A stretch of 45,835 nt of DNA, taken from contig CAWUKT010000056.1 in NCBI GenBank assembly GCA_963923035.1, positions 1-45,835 on the forward strand. Direction: 5' to 3'. How positions within the stretch are numbered: the first letter of the stretch is position 1; each line of letters starts with the position of its first letter. The notes beneath the pieces were generated by a model. It was not told the origin of the DNA. It ran no database searches and was given only the letters and a program-made list of their open reading frames with translations. This stretch comes from CAWUKT01 sp963923035. GTDB taxonomy: Bacteria; Bacteroidota; Bacteroidia; J057; JADKCL01. This document shows positions 43,585 to 45,835 of the stretch, piece by piece. Made by a program: the position numbers and the translations under genes.

Positions 43585-44043
43585 TTACTCTTCGCCACCA
43601 ACTTCTTCCATGGCTTCTTCCATGGCGTTGCCGAGGTCTTCCATGGCGTTGTCCAGCTCTTCGAGACCGGAGTTACCTTCGGTAGGACCGCCTTTGGAGT
43701 ACTTAACTTTCCATTCGCCGTCTTCCTTAACCATGTCAAGGGTCTTCTCTTCGCCTTTTTCAGTGTACATGAGGGTAGCCTTGTCGCCATCTTCCTTCAC
43801 TTCACCTACTTTGATGTCGTCCTTGGAACCAGTGGTTTCACCACCGCCCATGGTTTCCATCATGTCGAGAGCTTCCTGGGAATCTTTGGTAGCGTAGTCC
43901 TTAGCAGTAGAGAAGTCTCCTTCTGCGAGGGCTTCGAGGAAAGCAGTACCAACATCTTTGGAGGTCTTAGCGCCACCACCACAAGCCCAGAGTACGAGGG
44001 CGCCGAGCAGTGCAATCGCGGAGATTTTAAGTGTTCTAGTCAT
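43585..44043 (-). CDS. DUF4878-like small lipoprotein
   Basis: 152 residues from the ATG at 44043 (a TTG four codons upstream is unlikely). Signal peptide with lipobox-like LWAC (Cys about 21). The body has a short helix-plus-sheet layout: SKDVGTAFLEALAEGDFSTAKDYATKDS, a beta region, and VKEDGEWKVKYSK, as in the NTF2-like DUF4878 lipoproteins. The C-terminal tail (about 118-152) is a Glu-rich amphipathic helix (LEELDNAMEDLGNAMEEAM). It is a paralogue of the lipoprotein gene at 45051, with the same order of motifs. It has its own consensus promoter and terminator and skewed codon use, suggesting strong expression. Role unknown. Confidence 0.85.
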   Translation of the reverse strand: MTRTLKISAIALLGALVLWACGGGAKTSKDVGTAFLEALAEGDFSTAKDYATKDSQEALDMMETMGGGETTGSKDDIKVGEVKEDGDKATLMYTEKGEEKTLDMVKEDGEWKVKYSKGGPTEGNSGLEELDNAMEDLGNAMEEAMEEVGGEE

Positions 44044-44120
44044 AGTCGTAAACAAAAATTAAAGTTACAGTGATCGTTAAAAACAGTTTGTCATTAGCCA
44101 GGATTGCTCCTAACTCGCGA

Positions 44121-44152
44121 CAAAGGTATTAAATTTTTATTCATACTTGCAA
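44121..44152 (-). promoter_or_regulatory. Consensus promoter of the lipoprotein gene
   Basis: On the minus strand TTG (44150-44152), a 21-nt AT-rich spacer and TACCTTTG (44121-44128) match the Bacteroidota promoter exactly. The start is expected near 44114, leaving a leader of about 70 nt. Confidence 0.75.
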
Positions 44153-44247
44153 GCGTTGAAAACAGTTGAAATGTGCAAAAGTTTTTTTCCTTTTTCTCAC
44201 GTATCACCTGCTATTCTCGGCCCCTCAAGTATTTGTCTTTGAAGAGG

Positions 44248-44952
44248 TTACTCTTCAGAGTCGGGTTTCTTTACCTTTTGGTATTCGTGCCGCATCAACT
44301 CGGTCGTATGGTCGTTGAGGTAGAGGTCATCGACGGCCACATAAGGCTTGTCTCCTACCTTCGAAAGTCCCAGGAAATTTCTCTCCGGGCCCCTCACCTC
44401 ATCCATCGCTTTGTAGATCATCTCCGAACAGTACATCACATCATCTGTCTCCATCGCGAAGTCCAAATCAAACTCCATTTTGTTGGCGTAATGCTCATCT
44501 AAAATGGAGAGGAACTCCTGCATTTCATCGTCCGGGATATCGTACCGAAACACTCCGAATTTAAAGACCGCGGCCGGGTGGCAGTAGAGCGCGAGCTTGT
44601 CGCGCTTCATGGCATTGGAGACGTTTTCTTCTCCCCCCGTGGCATGGTAGACGTACGTCACACCATCGATTTTGCGGATGATCCCGGAATGAGAGAACTC
44701 AGGTTCCCGGGTACTGAAGCTGAGGATCGCATCGCTGACAAATCCACGGCTGTGTCGCAGGACCAAATCGCCGTCTTTCAGCTGGTTTTCATCCACTCCT
44801 GCTTCGCGCCAGAGTCGCTTGTGCTCCTCATTCAACCACTTTGGATACGGGATAAAGGTTCGGGTGAGGTATGTATGCACCGCGAACACACCGAATATTC
44901 CTAGAAAAAAGAAACGACGAAAGTGGTCGGTCCATTTGGGAGCCATGGGCAA
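44248..44952 (-). CDS. YiiX/C92-like permuted papain-fold hydrolase, membrane-anchored
   Basis: 234 residues with one N-terminal membrane segment (about 13-30). The domain (about 58-220) has the order of permuted NlpC/P60-like enzymes of the YaeF/YiiX (C92) family: LKDGDLVLRHSR, SHSGIIRKIDGVTYVYHATG with catalytic His88, and VMYCSEMIYKAMD with catalytic Cys175. Such enzymes act as amidases or thioesterases on lipid- or peptidoglycan-derived substrates. A second Met (44946) is an alternative start. It lies between the two paralogous lipoproteins on the same strand. Confidence 0.82.
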   Translation of the reverse strand: MPMAPKWTDHFRRFFFLGIFGVFAVHTYLTRTFIPYPKWLNEEHKRLWREAGVDENQLKDGDLVLRHSRGFVSDAILSFSTREPEFSHSGIIRKIDGVTYVYHATGGEENVSNAMKRDKLALYCHPAAVFKFGVFRYDIPDDEMQEFLSILDEHYANKMEFDLDFAMETDDVMYCSEMIYKAMDEVRGPERNFLGLSKVGDKPYVAVDDLYLNDHTTELMRHEYQKVKKPDSEE

Positions 44953-45050
44953 TGGTCTGGTTTGAACGCGCTTAAATTACCGGAGAAAGGGGAATAAATC
45001 GGGATGACCTTCCCCAAGACTACATTTCATTTATCCAACGGCACCTTTAC

Positions 45051-45560
45051 TTATTCAGTAAGGTCTTTCAATGTGTCAAGTGCAGCGTCGAGTTCTTTCA
45101 TGGCTTCTTTGAACTCGTCGGAATTCAGCGGCGATTCCTCTTCTTCCTCCATTTCTTCCTCGAGGGCCTGGTTCATCAGAGAGTTTTTGGAGAAGGCGAC
45201 TTTCCACGCGCCATCTTCCTTGACCACCCTCAATTCTCCCGCATCGTTCCCTTTTTCAGGATCGACAAACATCACCGTCGCTACGTCTCCATCCACCTCT
45301 GCCCCAGTGACTTCGACCTTTTCCCCAATCTCGCTGTTCTGGTCCCCTCCAAGGGCAGCCATCTGGGCAAAACTCGACAGCAATTGCTCGGAATCCTTGG
45401 TGGCATACTGCTTGGCACCGTTGAAATCCGCCTCGGCCATCTCGTCGAGGAAAGCCTGCCCGACTTCTTCGGGGGTCATGTTGCTGCCCCCACCGGACTG
45501 GCAGGCGGTCAGGAAAATGGCCAGGAGCAGGGCCCCACTCCAACGGATCATCTTGTTCAT
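45051..45560 (-). CDS. DUF4878-like small lipoprotein, paralogue
   Basis: 169 residues from the ATG at 45560; a second ATG at 45572 (adds four residues) is equally possible, while the frame further upstream runs through the repeat array and is rejected. Signal peptide with lipobox LTAC (Cys about 20). The motif order PEEVGQAFLDEMAEADFNGAKQYATKDSE, beta strands, VVKEDGAWKVAFSKN, then a Glu-rich tail with helix FKEAMKELDAALDTLKDLTE copies that of the lipoprotein at 43585-44043. The putative C92 hydrolase sits between them, so the three may form a functional group. Envelope location from the lipobox; function unknown. Confidence 0.84.
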   Translation of the reverse strand: MNKMIRWSGALLLAIFLTACQSGGGSNMTPEEVGQAFLDEMAEADFNGAKQYATKDSEQLLSSFAQMAALGGDQNSEIGEKVEVTGAEVDGDVATVMFVDPEKGNDAGELRVVKEDGAWKVAFSKNSLMNQALEEEMEEEEESPLNSDEFKEAMKELDAALDTLKDLTE

Positions 45561-45665
45561 GTGTACGGTCATGATGGTAGTTTTGGGTTTGGGTGCGAAA
45601 ATACGGAAAAAAATGACGGGAGGGGTGGCGGAGAATGGGGGAATTGGCAACGGAGGAGGGAATTC

Positions 45666-45835
45666 GCGGTCTGGGACCGCGGCATCGGAGTCTGGGACCA
45701 CGGCATCGCGGTCGGGAACCGCGGCATCGGAGTCTGGGACCGCGGCATCGGAGTCGGGAACCGCGGCATCGGAGTCTGGGACCGCGGCATCGCGGTCTGG
45801 AACCGCGGCATCGCGGTCTGGAACCGCGGCATCGG
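45666..45835. repeat. 21-bp tandem array (array 3), runs off the window
   Basis: Eight complete 21-nt units (45666-45833), then the first two bases of a ninth at the window edge, so the full array is longer. Two variants alternate irregularly, one starting GCGGTCTGG and one GGAGTCTGG, both ending ACCGCGGCATC or close to it. In the first type, GCGGTC-tgg-GACCGC is a perfect 6-bp inverted repeat with a 3-nt spacer. On the minus strand the units begin GATGCCGCGG, comparable with GATGGCCGAG of array 2. It lies about 100 nt upstream of the lipoprotein start. Confidence 0.92.

Noticed and set aside
45569..45832. Minus-strand frame over array 3 (MPRFQTA-type heptads)
   Set aside because: Same reason as array 2; it also runs off the window. 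A link between the heptads of the two arrays follows from the DNA similarity.
45666..45835. CRISPR array
   Set aside because: Units are contiguous with no unique spacers, the period is only 21 nt, and no cas gene is present.

Overview
The window looks like a chromosomal piece of a Bacteroidota bacterium, most likely of the Saprospiria (Lewinella/Haliscomenobacter-type) lineage. The evidence is: four secreted proteins carrying type IX secretion (T9SS) sorting domains, among them a giant SprB-repeat adhesin with a gliding-motility C-terminal domain; an AsmA protein; a DUF4293 protein; promoters of the Bacteroidota form TTG-N20-24-TAnnTTTG; almost no Shine-Dalgarno sequences; and fairly high GC. 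The lineage is inferred from this gene content, not from a search. There are no rRNA or tRNA genes, insertion sequences, prophages or CRISPR arrays.

Layout. 1-493 is a non-coding leader with a degenerate 21-bp tandem array and C/T-rich repeats. 494-10386 holds an AsmA-like protein and the 2162-residue adhesin. 10465-15325 runs leftward: a T9SS-secreted protein, a polytopic membrane protein and an Omp85-type barrel. 15457-15885 is a small retropepsin-like protease. 15886-16834 is non-coding, with two orphan terminators and a 14-unit 21-bp array. A glycosyltransferase then diverges from dapD. 18992-22907 is a tight operon of rnr, polyprenyl synthase and rhomboid protease, facing a GNAT acetyltransferase. 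23622-25768 carries two tandemly duplicated lipoproteins. 25937-28338 is an hsp20-dnaK stress unit with a sigma54-like promoter. 28407-31556 runs leftward: a T9SS protein, then the Nudix and MORN-repeat genes. 31739-33112 is an Xaa-Pro peptidase. 33200-37774 runs leftward: an S74-domain T9SS protein, PAAR, ComF, L,D-transpeptidase and two small membrane proteins. 37978-41271 is a TolB-propeller/amidohydrolase fusion, tail to tail with copA. The right end has two DUF4878-like lipoproteins flanking a C92-type papain-fold hydrolase, then a further 21-bp array that runs off the window.

Themes. Most genes serve the cell envelope (T9SS cargo, lipoproteins, barrel, peptidoglycan and lipid enzymes, copper export), with housekeeping functions (RNase R, DapD, DnaK, ComF) between them. 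The least explained signal is the dispersed family of 21-bp tandem arrays at 37-163, 16524-16817 and 45666-45835. All three are intergenic and share the same period. In the two GC-rich arrays small inverted repeats sit at the same phase of the unit although the bases differ. Other points of interest are an S74 autoprotease placed upstream of a T9SS sorting signal, the sigma54-like promoter with a dyad ahead of hsp20-dnaK, a 10-bp dyad against the copA start codon, and a ~200-residue domain inserted inside one SprB repeat.
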